A DNA stretch of 15,947 nt from an uncultured Bacteroidota bacterium (GCA_937894725.1 CALAYL010000040.1:1-15947), one strand, 5' to 3'. Positions 1 to 9,055 are shown, counted from the stretch's first letter. Numbers and translations: made by a program. Notes: generated by a model not told the origin, from the letters alone.

Positions 1-685
1 TTCCGTGTTGTTTGTGTTTGTTTTCATCAGCTCGCCAATCGTTATAAATATCTCGCCCTATCAAATCGCCATTGGCATTATAATTATAGATCACATCTTC
101 GCCTCGTACATAAACTCCTGCCATATCATCCCATTCTCTGTAGGTAGTTTTTTTAGGTGTGCCATCAAGGTTATAGCTGTATTCATTGAGTTGTTTGTTT
201 ATCCAAACTGCGCCAAAATACTCAAACCAATAGTCTTCTATAAGTTGATTAGTGGCGTTGTATTTATTTAAAAACAGATAATAATTATACCATTTGCTAC
301 TGGCTGCATCCCAGCCATTTCGATAGGTACTATCGATATTTCCATTAGCATTATAGGTGTAGGTAAATTGTAAATAATTTCTCCATACGGAGGTAGTCGA
401 ATTCCAAATTTCTTCTACCGATTCTATTAATTTTCCTTGTCCATTGTAGCTATTTGTTTTGATGTATCCATTTCTCCAAGTGCTAGTAGATGGTTCCCAA
501 AAATTAGTTGTAGAACCAGTTAGTTTGTTGCTGGCATCGTAAGTAAAAATTTCTTGCGAATAAGGAATAAAACTGCTTGATGCGGCATCCCAACTTAAAG
601 CAATGTCTTCTTTCAGAAGATTTTGGCCATTGTAGTTGTATGTTCGTTTAAGCACCCCATCCCATTTTGAGGCGGCAGCATCCCA
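1..685 (-). repeat. Tandem ~93-bp (31-aa) repeats inside the secreted protein
   Basis: Read on the minus strand from 685, units begin at residues 67, 98, 129, 160, 191, 222, 251 and 283. Five are exactly 31 residues, one is 29 and one is 32, and the last is cut by the window edge. The register is conserved (W at unit position 1, aromatic near 8, YN or YD at 18-19, G/N at 21-22, L/I at 24-25). DNA identity between units is modest, so the array is old rather than a recent expansion. Confidence 0.8.
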
Positions 686-883
686 ATTATCAAGGGCAAA
701 ATTGGACACAGAATCAAATGCAGTATATGTATAAACGTAACGGCTAGTTAGGCTTTTGACCTGAGTAAGTGTGTCGAAAGAATACCGGTAAACCGTATCT
801 ACCCGACAGGCGGCTTTTGATTGCCATGTATAAATGCTCATGATAGTGATGAGCAAAAGCGAAAAGAGGTTTGGCTTTTTCAT
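1..883 (-). CDS. Secreted repeat protein, N-terminal part (runs off left edge)
   Basis: The minus strand is open from ATG at 883 to the window edge with no stop, giving at least 294 residues; the C-terminus lies outside. Residues 1-24 are a signal peptide (MKKPNLFSLLLITIMS start, cleavage near QSKA-A). From W67 onwards the protein is a tandem array of units close to 31 residues, each opening with W[DEN]..(S/T)..W and carrying a Y.YN.NG.L segment in its middle, for example WDAASSKW and YNANGN. The protein is rich in aromatic residues, Asn, Ser and Thr, which fits an exported beta-rich repeat protein. Similar Bacteroidota proteins often end in a type IX secretion sorting domain, but that end is not visible here. 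Function unknown. The repeats loosely recall YD/RHS-like units but do not match them closely. Confidence 0.85.
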   Translation of the reverse strand, partial: MKKPNLFSLLLITIMSIYTWQSKAACRVDTVYRYSFDTLTQVKSLTSRYVYTYTAFDSVSNFALDNWDAAASKWDGVLKRTYNYNGQNLLKEDIALSWDAASSSFIPYSQEIFTYDASNKLTGSTTNFWEPSTSTWRNGYIKTNSYNGQGKLIESVEEIWNSTTSVWRNYLQFTYTYNANGNIDSTYRNGWDAASSKWYNYYLFLNKYNATNQLIEDYWFEYFGAVWINKQLNEYSYNLDGTPKKTTYREWDDMAGVYVRGEDVIYNYNANGDLIGRDIYNDWRADENKHKQHG

Positions 884-1027
884 AATATTTGTTTTTTGTT
901 AGTGCAAAGAACAGCTATCAAAAAAACGATAACAACTTCTTTTCGACCCATTTCTTAGCATTCACGCCTTTGTATAGCGATATAAAACACAGACAATCAA
1001 AGTGTTTTATAAAACGACTCCTGCCTA

Positions 1028-1058
1028 TTTCTCACTCACAATTAGTTACTTATCTTTA
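1028..1058 (+). promoter_or_regulatory. Bacteroidota-type promoter candidate for the 1077 gene
   Basis: TTTC at 1028-1031, then 19 nt, then TATCTTTA at 1051-1058. This is close to the Bacteroidota consensus TTTG-N19-23-TAnnTTTG (one mismatch in each box). Transcription would begin around 1065, leaving a leader of about 10 nt before the ATG at 1077. This argues against the in-frame ATG at 1002, which lies upstream of the promoter. Confidence 0.4.
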
Positions 1059-1076
1059 GCATATACTTACTTAAAA

Positions 1077-2585
1077 ATGAATGAACTTCATGAGTTTATA
1101 AAATCCTTAGATCCAGCTGAACTAAGTTTTTTGAAAAAGAATGCGGAAAAAAAAGGGCAGTCATCTGCTAAATACTTGGAGGTGATGGATGCCATTCGAG
1201 CTCAACCCGTTTATGATGAAGCTGCATTACTCAAAAAATTTAGGCGAGAAAAATTTGTGAAACAATTTTCGGTGATGAAAAATTATCTTTTTCATGTAAT
1301 AGCCGATACACTCACTGCCAAAAATCTTATAGACGAGCCTCAAAATTGCTTGGTTGGAGTCATACTGCGGATTCATTTTTTTAAAGATAAAGGGTTGTAT
1401 GCTCTTGCTGAAAGCGAGTTGAAATCGGGTCTAAAAATCGCCACAGAAACAGAGGCATTTGTACAAGAGTTAGAGTTGCTGTCTATACAACGATATCTTA
1501 TCATCAATCGATTTTCTTCAGACTCTTATGATACACTGATTACGAATCAAAAACTAACCCAAGACACACTTGCGCTTTATCAAAATTTATTGGATTATAC
1601 CAATCTTCATGCGGAGTTCACTTTGCTATTAGATAAAAGCTTTAATGCCAATGCGGGCAAAAGTAGTGCGGATTTTGAGGCGATTTTTTCGAACGCTATG
1701 ATACAAGACGAATCTAAGGCGCTATCGAAACGTGCCCTTTTAGAAGCCCTCCTGCTAAAAACCGCCTACTACAACATCACCCATCAAACCGATTTGTTTT
1801 TTGAAATGGCTAGTAGAGCGTTTGATTTGGCGCATCAAAGTGAATGGCACCTTAGCTTTGATAAAATGAGGTTGCTCTCTACCTATCATCAAAAAATGCA
1901 CGCAGCTTGGATAGTGGGCAGACTAAATGAAATTAAAGACACCCTCGAAAAACTAAACAGTTTTAAACCTCAAAACGAAGTTCAGGAGTTGGCGGCATTT
2001 TGTTATTTCACTTCTTTTTCGCTTGTCTATTTCCAACATACCCATGAAAACGAAAAACTGCTAGAAGCTATACACAAAGCATATCAGCTCATCAAAGAGC
2101 GAGGAGCGAAATTGCGATTTGATGTGCGAAAGCAGTTGATTATAAGCTGCATGAGTGGCGCTATAGAGAGTGGCGAATATGTGCATGCGCTGGATTGGAG
2201 TTTGCTATATCGTGCTTACGATACCAACAATCGGCTAGATATGCGCATGGTGATAGAGATGATGGAACTCATAGCCCACACAGAATTGAAGAATATAGTA
2301 TTGGTACACAATCTATCTCAAGGCATTTATCAGCGGGCATTGCGATGGGGAGAAAAAGGCGGCTTTGAAAGTGTCTTTATTTCTTTTTTCAAAAAACTAA
2401 GTACGTCCATAGACCCTGACGAAAAAATCAAAGTGTTTGAGAAATCGAAAGAAGATTTGAATAAACTATCAGATGAGCATGTTAGCTCACAGCACCAAGC
2501 GCTCTATGCTATTTTTAATGCGTATTTAGCCAGTAAAATAGCAGGCAAACCATATCATTTATTTATGAAAAATTTTAAAAGTTGA
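1077..2585 (+). CDS. Helical protein of unknown function (502 aa)
   Basis: The ORF could start at 1002, but the ATG at 1077 (MNELHEFIKSLD) is preferred: the 25 codons before it look like non-coding AT-rich sequence and contain the likely promoter. The protein has no signal peptide, no clear membrane segment and no catalytic motif I recognise. It is rich in Leu, Lys, Glu and amphipathic helix patterns throughout, such as ALAESELKSGLKIATETEAF, which suggests a TPR-like or other helical-repeat cytoplasmic scaffold. The N-terminal 85 residues (helical, Lys-rich) may form a separate small domain. It ends in TGA 193 nt before the DUF4175-type gene on the same strand. I do not recognise a named family. 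Confidence 0.8.
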   Translation: MNELHEFIKSLDPAELSFLKKNAEKKGQSSAKYLEVMDAIRAQPVYDEAALLKKFRREKFVKQFSVMKNYLFHVIADTLTAKNLIDEPQNCLVGVILRIHFFKDKGLYALAESELKSGLKIATETEAFVQELELLSIQRYLIINRFSSDSYDTLITNQKLTQDTLALYQNLLDYTNLHAEFTLLLDKSFNANAGKSSADFEAIFSNAMIQDESKALSKRALLEALLLKTAYYNITHQTDLFFEMASRAFDLAHQSEWHLSFDKMRLLSTYHQKMHAAWIVGRLNEIKDTLEKLNSFKPQNEVQELAAFCYFTSFSLVYFQHTHENEKLLEAIHKAYQLIKERGAKLRFDVRKQLIISCMSGAIESGEYVHALDWSLLYRAYDTNNRLDMRMVIEMMELIAHTELKNIVLVHNLSQGIYQRALRWGEKGGFESVFISFFKKLSTSIDPDEKIKVFEKSKEDLNKLSDEHVSSQHQALYAIFNAYLASKIAGKPYHLFMKNFKS

Positions 2586-2600
2586 CATTTTTATAACGTT

Positions 2601-2622
2601 GTGGGTGTGTGCTTGTGTGTGT
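2601..2622 (+). repeat. GT-rich low-complexity tract
   Basis: A run of GTG/TGTG motifs begins 16 nt after the stop of the upstream gene. The rest of this 193-nt gap (2586-2778) shows no strong hairpin followed by a T-run. TATTTTTG at 2767-2774 matches the TAnnTTTG box exactly, but it sits only 4 nt before the ATG at 2779 and has no TTTG at proper spacing, so it may be chance. Confidence 0.4.
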
Positions 2623-2778
2623 TTAAAAGTCATTTTAAATAAACCTATTGAATGGGAGGGCAAACAAGTGTCGTTCGTTCCTCACTAATGCTTGTGCAGG
2701 CAACTCCTAGACTAGCTCGCATTTCTCCCTTAACCATTTTTTCACCTCGGCTTTGCCTAATTCCATTATTTTTGGGAG

Positions 2779-5700
2779 ATGTCTGACCAATCTGCCTATA
2801 GTTCACTGATTCAAAAGCTAGATAGCTTTATCCGAAAGTTTTATACCAATGAAATCATTCGGGGGGCTATTTTTTCGGCTATCTACATCTTGGTCATTTT
2901 CCAAACCATCAATCTACTAGAGTACTATCTCTATCTTCCTACTTACATCCGTTCTATCTTCTTTTTTGGATTTATATTTTCGTCTATCGTAGTGTTGGCG
3001 AGGTTTGTGGGCTATCCTGTGATGCAATATTTCAAATTGGGAAAAACCATTTCGCACGAAAAGGCATCTACTATCATCGGCAGCCATTTTAGAGAAGTAA
3101 GCGACAAATTGCTCAATATTTTGCAACTCAAAAAACTAGAAACACTAGAAGAATATTCGCTCGTCAATGCCTCTATCAATCAAAAAATTAATGATCTCCG
3201 TCCTGTGTCTTTTAGTCAAGCCATAGATTTGAGTCAAAATAAACAATACCTCAAATATCTATTACCGCCATTTTTATTGATGATAGTCATAGCTATCGTG
3301 GCGCCTAATATTTTTAAACAAGGCACAAAAAGACTGTATTACCACGATGTAGCGTTTGTAAAAGAGGCGCCTTTTACCTTTGTGGTAAAAAACAAAACAC
3401 TCAAAACGCTCCAATACGAAGACTTTCAAATATTGGCTACTACAGCAGGCGAAACACAACCCGCAGAGCTGTTTCTCGAAGCTGGCGGCAATCGATTTAA
3501 AATGCGTCAAGCCCAAAAAAACGAATGGGTATATGACTTTTCAAATATCCAAAAGACGACCACCTTCAAGCTATGGGCCAATGGGTTTTATTCCAAAGAA
3601 TTTACGCTCGATGTAGTGGCAAAGCCTATAATCAAACGCTTCGCTCTCATAGCTGACTATCCAGCATATACAGGCAAGCCAGATGAAACTATCGAAAATG
3701 CAGGCGACATAACGGTGCCAGCAGGTACTCGCCTCACTTGGAAAATCAATACGCAAAGCGTATCGGCTTTATATTATTCATTTGGCGATACGGGTAGAGC
3801 GGCTACTGCTAGCAGCGATGGTTTTTATACCTTTTCAAAAACAGTGCTCAGTACCCTACGCTACAGCCTAAAGTTGTCGAGTGCCGATATTCAAAATGCT
3901 GATTCGATGGCTTATAGCATCAGTGTGGTGCCCGACCTTTATCCGCAAATCACGGTGGCTGAAAAGCGCGACTCTATGAACGACCGCTTTTTCTATTACC
4001 TAGGTGAAATATCTGACGATTATGGTTTGAAGCGATTGACATTTAATTATCAAATCATCCGTGCAGACAAAGATGCCGAAGGGGTAAATAAGTCGATGGA
4101 AGTTGCTTTCCAGCCAGGTACTTCTTCAGGCTTTCAGTTTTTTTGGAATATCACTGAGCTGGGAATAGCACCGGGCGATAAAATGAGCTACTATTTTGAG
4201 GTATGGGACAACGATGTGGTGCTTGGCAGCAAATCATCTAAGTCTAGCTTGATCACGTTTAACATGGTCACCGATAATGAGCTACAAAAAGAACTGGATA
4301 AAGAGAACAAAGAAATCAAAGACGATCTGAAGCAAAGTATGAAAGATGCTAAGCTGCTGAAAGAGAAAATGCAAGCCCTGCAAGAAAAAATGATGGATAA
4401 AAAGAACTTGAGTTGGGAGGATAAAAAGAACATACAAGACCTGCTCGACAAGCAAAAACAACTGGAAAAACAACTGGAAGCACTCAAAGAAAAAAACAAG
4501 CAAAATACAGAGAAACAAAACGAGTATAAGAAACCAAATGAAAGCATAAAGGAAAAGCAAAAACAACTTCAAGAACTTTTTGATGCGGTGATGCCAGATG
4601 AGATGAAAAAGCTGTATGAAAAGCTACAAAAAATGCTCGAAGACATTCAGAAAAAAGATGCCATCGAAAAGATGGAGGACATGAAAGATAAAAATGAAAA
4701 GGCCGAGAAAGATTTGGATAGAATGCTGGAGCTTTTCAAAAAACTAGAATTGGAAAAGAAGACGCAAGAGACCATAGATAAGCTCGAGAAACTGGCCGAA
4801 AAGCAAGAAAAATTGGCCGAGAAAACAGAACAGAAAAATGCGGATGCAAAAGACCTAAAAGAAAAGCAAGACCAGCTAAACAAAGAAATAGAGCAAGCTA
4901 AAAAAGATCTGCAAGACATCGAGAAGATGAACAAAGAGACGGATAGTAATGCCGATACCAAAGAAACCAAAGAAGATTTAGAAAAAGCAGAAAAAGATAG
5001 TAAGGATGCTGCCGGGGATTTAGAAAAAAACGACAAACAAAGTGCGGCTAAAAATCAAAAGAGTGCAGCCAAAAACATGAAAGCAGCAGCCAAAAAATTG
5101 GCAAAAATGAAAGCTGATGCCGAGTCAGAAGAAAATGAAGAAGATATGCAAGCCCTGCGCCAGTTACTCAAAAACGTATTGACCCTTTCGTTTGACCAAG
5201 AGAAACTTTTTAAAGAAGTGAAAGTAACCAACATCAACAGCCCTAAGTATGCCGACTTGATGACAGAGCAACAGCGCATCAAAGAAAACTCGGCTATGGT
5301 CGAAGATAGTTTGTATGCCTTGGCTAAACGTGTGTTTCAAATCAAATCGTTTGTGACCAAACAGATAAACGACATCAACAAATATATCGAACTATCGAAA
5401 GACGAAATGGAGGCGCGCAACAGCTACAAGGCAGCAGGTTTTCAACAATTTGTGATGACTGGGCTAAACAACCTCGCCCTGATGCTGAGCGAAACACAGC
5501 AGCAAATGCAGATGAAAATGAGTGAAAGCGACCCGAAAGATGGACCACCTAAAATGTGTAAGAGTTGTAAAAAGCCAGGCGATGGTAAGCCAAGCCTATC
5601 TAAAATGCAAAAGCAACTTTCGGATAAAATATCGCAAATAGCCGAACAGATGAAACCCAGCGAAGGTAAAAAGCCAGGCGACAAAGGGGAAAAAGGCGAT

Positions 5701-6168
5701 AAACAAGGTAAGGGCGAAGGCAACAGCAAAGAACTCAGTAAAGAATTTGCACAGATGGCAGCCCAACAAGCCGAGATGCGCAGAATGCTCGAAAAGCTCA
5801 ACGCTGAGGAAAACAAAGATGGCAAAGGCTCACTAGGCGACCTAAGCAAGGTGTTGCAACAAATGGAACAAAACGAAACCGATCTTGTAAACAAGCGCAT
5901 AACGACCGAAATGCTCCGAAGACAACAAGAAATCACGGTGCGCCTACTCGAAGCCGAAAAAGCACAGCGTGAGCGTGACGAGAAGCCAGAGCGTGAGTCG
6001 AATCAAGGCAAAGCAATAGACCGAAAATTACCACCATCGCTCGAAAATTATTTGAAACAGCAAAAATCGATGGTTGATTTATATAAAACGGCCCCGCCCT
6101 CGCTAAAACCCTACTACAAGCAGCTTTCGGATAAATACTTTAAAAATATTTCAAATACGAATCCGTAG
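2779..6168 (+). CDS. DUF4175-type membrane-anchored giant coiled-coil protein (1129 aa)
   Basis: Three hydrophobic segments lie near residues 29-47, 58-77 and 161-178. A beta-rich region of about 300 residues follows, holding DYPAYTG at 293-299 and a VPAGT turn, both typical as I recall of the roughly 1100-residue Bacteroidota DUF4175 proteins. From about residue 498 to 790 the protein is almost pure Lys/Glu/Gln/Leu coiled coil. A more ordered helical part comes next, then a CKSC pair at C927 and C930, a Gly/Lys/Asp-rich low-complexity stretch (about 955-975) and a charged C-terminus ending in PPSLKPYYKQLSDKYF. The topology suggests an inner-membrane anchor with a long extracytoplasmic rod. 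The role of the family is not established. The RsbW-like ATPase lies 81 nt downstream; as I recall, this neighbour pair is common in the phylum. The CxxC pair could bind metal or form a disulfide. Confidence 0.85.
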   Translation: MSDQSAYSSLIQKLDSFIRKFYTNEIIRGAIFSAIYILVIFQTINLLEYYLYLPTYIRSIFFFGFIFSSIVVLARFVGYPVMQYFKLGKTISHEKASTIIGSHFREVSDKLLNILQLKKLETLEEYSLVNASINQKINDLRPVSFSQAIDLSQNKQYLKYLLPPFLLMIVIAIVAPNIFKQGTKRLYYHDVAFVKEAPFTFVVKNKTLKTLQYEDFQILATTAGETQPAELFLEAGGNRFKMRQAQKNEWVYDFSNIQKTTTFKLWANGFYSKEFTLDVVAKPIIKRFALIADYPAYTGKPDETIENAGDITVPAGTRLTWKINTQSVSALYYSFGDTGRAATASSDGFYTFSKTVLSTLRYSLKLSSADIQNADSMAYSISVVPDLYPQITVAEKRDSMNDRFFYYLGEISDDYGLKRLTFNYQIIRADKDAEGVNKSMEVAFQPGTSSGFQFFWNITELGIAPGDKMSYYFEVWDNDVVLGSKSSKSSLITFNMVTDNELQKELDKENKEIKDDLKQSMKDAKLLKEKMQALQEKMMDKKNLSWEDKKNIQDLLDKQKQLEKQLEALKEKNKQNTEKQNEYKKPNESIKEKQKQLQELFDAVMPDEMKKLYEKLQKMLEDIQKKDAIEKMEDMKDKNEKAEKDLDRMLELFKKLELEKKTQETIDKLEKLAEKQEKLAEKTEQKNADAKDLKEKQDQLNKEIEQAKKDLQDIEKMNKETDSNADTKETKEDLEKAEKDSKDAAGDLEKNDKQSAAKNQKSAAKNMKAAAKKLAKMKADAESEENEEDMQALRQLLKNVLTLSFDQEKLFKEVKVTNINSPKYADLMTEQQRIKENSAMVEDSLYALAKRVFQIKSFVTKQINDINKYIELSKDEMEARNSYKAAGFQQFVMTGLNNLALMLSETQQQMQMKMSESDPKDGPPKMCKSCKKPGDGKPSLSKMQKQLSDKISQIAEQMKPSEGKKPGDKGEKGDKQGKGEGNSKELSKEFAQMAAQQAEMRRMLEKLNAEENKDGKGSLGDLSKVLQQMEQNETDLVNKRITTEMLRRQQEITVRLLEAEKAQRERDEKPERESNQGKAIDRKLPPSLENYLKQQKSMVDLYKTAPPSLKPYYKQLSDKYFKNISNTNP

Positions 6169-6172
6169 TATT

Positions 6173-6197
6173 TCAAAAATATTGGTATAATTTTTGA
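6173..6197 (+). other. AT-rich inverted repeat after the DUF4175-type gene
   Basis: TCAAAAAT at 6173-6180 and ATTTTTGA at 6190-6197 form an 8-bp stem with a 9-nt loop, starting 4 nt after the TAG of the upstream gene. It is AT-only apart from one pair and has no T-run behind it, so it would be a weak terminator or partial attenuator between this gene and the ATPase gene. Confidence 0.25.
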
Positions 6198-6249
6198 TGT
6201 AAATCACACTTTCGGAAACATTATTTGAAAAGTTTAGTATAATTGACTT

Positions 6250-6648
6250 ATGAGCAGCATCCAAGTAAATTCAGATCCCAACGAGATAGCCAAAGTAGAG
6301 CAATTTGTAGAGCAAATCTGCAAAGAGTATAAAGTAGGCGATGATACGTTTGGAAACATACTTATATCGCTCACTGAGGCTGCCAACAATGGTATTATAC
6401 ATGGCAACAAGTCAAATAAAAACAAAACGGTAAGCATAAATTGCACTAAAGATGAGGCGACCAATCGCTTAGTTTTTATAGTAAAAGACGAAGGCAAAGG
6501 CTTTGATTATAATCAACTACCCGACCCTACAGCTCCCGAAAACCTTGATCGACCATGCGGAAGAGGCGTTTTCTTGATGATGCAGCTAGCAGACCTTGTG
6601 GTGTTTTCAAACAATGGGGCTACTGTAGAGTTACAATTCAAAGTATAG
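6250..6648 (+). CDS. RsbW/SpoIIAB-like anti-sigma-type ATPase (HATPase_c_2)
   Basis: A compact 132-residue GHKL ATPase with all boxes. The N box has E43, N46, N47 and H51 in LTEAANNGIIHGN; the G1 box is DEGKGFD at 80-86; the G2 box is GRGVFLMM at 104-111. This single-domain form matches serine-protein kinase anti-sigma factors such as RsbW and SpoIIAB, which phosphorylate an STAS anti-anti-sigma partner and bind a sigma factor. No STAS protein, PP2C phosphatase or sigma factor lies in the window, so partners must be elsewhere or the protein has another role. There is no signal peptide, so it acts in the cytoplasm. In several Bacteroidota I recall this ATPase beside ybeY and a DUF4175 gene; ybeY is not found here. 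It starts at ATG 6250 with little Shine-Dalgarno signal. Confidence 0.9.
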   Translation: MSSIQVNSDPNEIAKVEQFVEQICKEYKVGDDTFGNILISLTEAANNGIIHGNKSNKNKTVSINCTKDEATNRLVFIVKDEGKGFDYNQLPDPTAPENLDRPCGRGVFLMMQLADLVVFSNNGATVELQFKV

Positions 6649-6739
6649 TTCCTAAATCCGTCAATTTTTTTGGTCATTTAATATTCTTTGTGTGTAGATA
6701 TACTCAGACTCAAGTGATTTGTTGTTACTTTTAGATTTG

Positions 6740-8128
6740 ATGAACTCGCCTATTTTTATTCAACACTTGATACTATTATGCGTATTTGTTTTTGGACTAA
6801 AAGCAAATGCACAAACGGTGCGTCTATACAAACCAAACAGCATCAAAATTTTATTTTTGCTAGATGTGTCGGGGAGCATGAAAGAAAAATGGAATGGTCG
6901 AGATAGGATACAAATAGCTAAAGAAGCCTTAATCGACATAGCCGATTCGATTCAACGAAAATATCCATCGGCATATATGGGTTTGCGGGTGTTTGGGGCA
7001 GACTATCCACGCGTACAAAAAAACTGTAAGGACTCTCGGCTAGTAATGCCATTTACACAAAACGCTTCGGCTGTTTTACCTCATGTTTTAAAAACCCTAA
7101 ACCCACAGGGAATGACCCCAATTGCTTACTCGCTATCACAGGCAGCCAAAGACTTTGAGCTAGATACGGGTAGTATCCATTCCATCATTTTAATTACCGA
7201 TGGCGATGAAAACTGCGATGATGACCCCTGTAGTGTATCAAGCCTTTTGGTCAAAAAGAAAATATCATTTCGTCCATTCATTATAGGATTGGGCGTAGAA
7301 AAAAAGATAGCGGCAAAGTTTGATTGTATTGGGCAATTTGTGAATGCAACCGACCAGCAATCGTTCAAAGAAACGATGGGTGTGATGATACGCCAAAGTA
7401 TGAATGTGACCACAGCTCAAATCAATTTGATAGACCGCAAAGGAAACGCCTCGATAACCAATATTCCATTTACATTGTATGATAAGGAAACGAGTCATCC
7501 AGAGTATAATTTCATCCATACTCTTTCGCCTGCTGGTCTGCCCGATACGCTTTTTCTCAATCCCATGGGTATGTATAAACTCGTAGTCCATAGCACTCCG
7601 CCAGTGATTAAAGACAGCATCGAATTGCAGATAGGTACACACAATATCATCGCGCTCGATATGCCTATTGGTAGATTGTTTACACCTTGTGCAGGTAGTT
7701 CTTTTTCGACCAACGATGCCCAAGTGGTAATGCGCAATGCAGCCAAAAAAATCATCCATGTACAAGAACTCAATCAAAGAGAAAACTATCTTGCAGATGA
7801 CTACACCCTCAATGTATTGACAAAGCCATACTACACGCAAACCTCTCCAGTAATAGCCGATGTAGAAACTGCTGAAAAGATAGCAAACTATGGCAGTGCG
7901 ATTTTTTACAGCCCTACAAAAGTAAAAGCTACACTCTTGTATGAGCAAGGCAAAGCTTGGAAAAAGCTCAATGAATATGAGCTATATACAAAGTATGAAA
8001 CGGTAAAACTCCAGCCAGGCAATTATCGAATGGTTTATCAACCTATCGGCAATATGCAAACGAAGTCAACAAAGGTATTTATGTTCACTATTGAAGAAAG
8101 CCGAAATTTATCTATCAGCCTTGATTGA
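6740..8128 (+). CDS. Secreted VWA-domain protein, paralog 1 (462 aa)
   Basis: The ATG at 6740 is chosen over the ATG at 6719 because it begins a clean signal peptide (MNSPIFIQHLILLCVFVFGL, cleavage near KANA-Q). The VWA domain covers about residues 35-235. Its metal-ion-dependent adhesion site is complete: DVSGS at 42-46, T126 in GMTPIAYS and D154 in ITDGDENC. Cysteines in NCKDSRL, CDDDPC and DCIGQ are shared with paralog 2 and probably form disulfides outside the cytoplasm. The remaining 220 residues look beta-rich, contain a LQPGNYRMVY motif and end in LSISLD; I do not recognise the domain. TAGATTTG at 6732-6739 matches the TAnnTTTG box but directly abuts the ATG. The stop is 2 nt from the stop of the convergent barrel gene. 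Likely a periplasmic or surface metal-dependent protein-binding factor. Confidence 0.85.
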   Translation: MNSPIFIQHLILLCVFVFGLKANAQTVRLYKPNSIKILFLLDVSGSMKEKWNGRDRIQIAKEALIDIADSIQRKYPSAYMGLRVFGADYPRVQKNCKDSRLVMPFTQNASAVLPHVLKTLNPQGMTPIAYSLSQAAKDFELDTGSIHSIILITDGDENCDDDPCSVSSLLVKKKISFRPFIIGLGVEKKIAAKFDCIGQFVNATDQQSFKETMGVMIRQSMNVTTAQINLIDRKGNASITNIPFTLYDKETSHPEYNFIHTLSPAGLPDTLFLNPMGMYKLVVHSTPPVIKDSIELQIGTHNIIALDMPIGRLFTPCAGSSFSTNDAQVVMRNAAKKIIHVQELNQRENYLADDYTLNVLTKPYYTQTSPVIADVETAEKIANYGSAIFYSPTKVKATLLYEQGKAWKKLNEYELYTKYETVKLQPGNYRMVYQPIGNMQTKSTKVFMFTIEESRNLSISLD

Positions 8129-8130
8129 AA

Positions 8131-9054
8131 CTATTTTGAAATGGCATTTTGAAAAACAATTTTTTTAGCTTGCTTTTTGGTGATGTGTTTAGGATATTTG
8201 GTAAATAAATAATTTAGCTCAAATCCAAGACTATTGTAATGGTATCTAAAGGGGATTTTCTTCTCATAAGGAGAGCCAGGTATAAAAGTCATCGTACCAT
8301 AATCTTTGATAAAAGGGTTATAAGTGCCGAAAAACTGAAAATTCAATATCCGCTGATTTTTTAATATAAAATTGAATCCACAGCCTACTACAAATGAGGC
8401 GGTAAGTCTATCTTTTACTCCAATTGCGGGATTCTCAGAGCCTTTATCAAAATATGCTGAAAACAAAAATGAAGAATCAGAAAGTTGAGAATATGAACTT
8501 GAGGTAATTTTAGAACCTGAACCCAATTTTATATCTACCCCAATTTTAGGCTCTACAAAAAAACTATGCTTTTGATTATTGATGGGTATTCGATAGCTTA
8601 AATATACTGGCAAAATAAATCCAAAATAACTTAATGCTTTTTCATTAAAATTTGATGGCTGACTTTGCATGAAATAGCCCTCTCTAACAGAGTAATTTAT
8701 TCTGATATAATTTATCTCAACATTTATGCCTGTTTGAATAGCAAAATGTTTAGGCAATCCAAAACTCATCATCCACCCAAACTGGAAGCCTAATGCTGGT
8801 TTTAAAGAGAAAGAGAAAGCTTTGTCTTTGTAGTAATTTCCCTTTTGGAAAGAAACGAGCGGTCTAATAAAGAAGTTCCAATATCTTTTTTTTAAAATTT
8901 CGGAGTAGTTGTGGATGGGTTCTTGAGGATTGAATTGAATGGTATCAGATTGTGCTTTTGAAGAGAGAGCGCAAACCAAGAATAATATGATAAACAACCA
9001 GACCGAAAAATTTCGATCTGGTTGTGTTGAAAGCAAATTGCTTGTTATTCGCAT
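8131..9054 (-). CDS. Outer-membrane beta-barrel-like protein (307 aa)
   Basis: The start at 9054 gives a long signal peptide (charged start, then SVWLFIILFLVCALSS and cleavage near KAQ-S, about residue 35). The mature protein alternates polar and aromatic/hydrophobic residues in strand-like stretches, for example FSLKPALGFQFGWMMSFGL, AIQTGINVEINYIRINY and LTASFVVGCGFNFIL, with Gly/Tyr/Phe enrichment. This resembles PorT/OMP_b-brl-type barrels of Bacteroidota. The C-terminus is unusual, a Lys-rich tail (HITKKQAKKIVFQNAISK) instead of a final aromatic strand. It is the last gene of a tight minus-strand operon: its ATG lies 1 nt after the TAG of the 88-residue ORF (TAGAATG), suggesting translational coupling. 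Function unknown; the adjacent lipoprotein suggests a cell-surface pair. Confidence 0.75.
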   Translation of the reverse strand: MRITSNLLSTQPDRNFSVWLFIILFLVCALSSKAQSDTIQFNPQEPIHNYSEILKKRYWNFFIRPLVSFQKGNYYKDKAFSFSLKPALGFQFGWMMSFGLPKHFAIQTGINVEINYIRINYSVREGYFMQSQPSNFNEKALSYFGFILPVYLSYRIPINNQKHSFFVEPKIGVDIKLGSGSKITSSSYSQLSDSSFLFSAYFDKGSENPAIGVKDRLTASFVVGCGFNFILKNQRILNFQFFGTYNPFIKDYGTMTFIPGSPYEKKIPFRYHYNSLGFELNYLFTKYPKHITKKQAKKIVFQNAISK

Positions 9055-9055
9055 T

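Noticed and set aside
5..271. Plus-strand ORF at the left edge.
   Set aside because: It is antisense to the repeat-bearing secreted protein, whose frame is open across the whole stretch with a signal peptide.
1002..1076. ATG at 1002 as the start of the 1077-2585 gene.
   Set aside because: The extra 25 residues look like translated AT-rich leader, and the best promoter candidate lies inside them.
2601..2778. Possible terminator or regulatory RNA in the gap before the DUF4175-type gene.
   Set aside because: Only 5-bp arms (for example GGGAG / CTCCC, ACAAG / CTTGT) were found, with no T-run; chance level.
4191..5936. Several long minus-strand ORFs opposite the DUF4175-type coiled coil.
   Set aside because: They are Ser/Phe/Leu-rich shadows created by Lys/Glu-rich codons of the sense gene and have no signals of their own.
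7265..7948. A 227-codon minus-strand ORF opposite VWA paralog 1.
   Set aside because: The sense frame has full motif and paralog support; the antisense product has an implausible composition and no conserved features.
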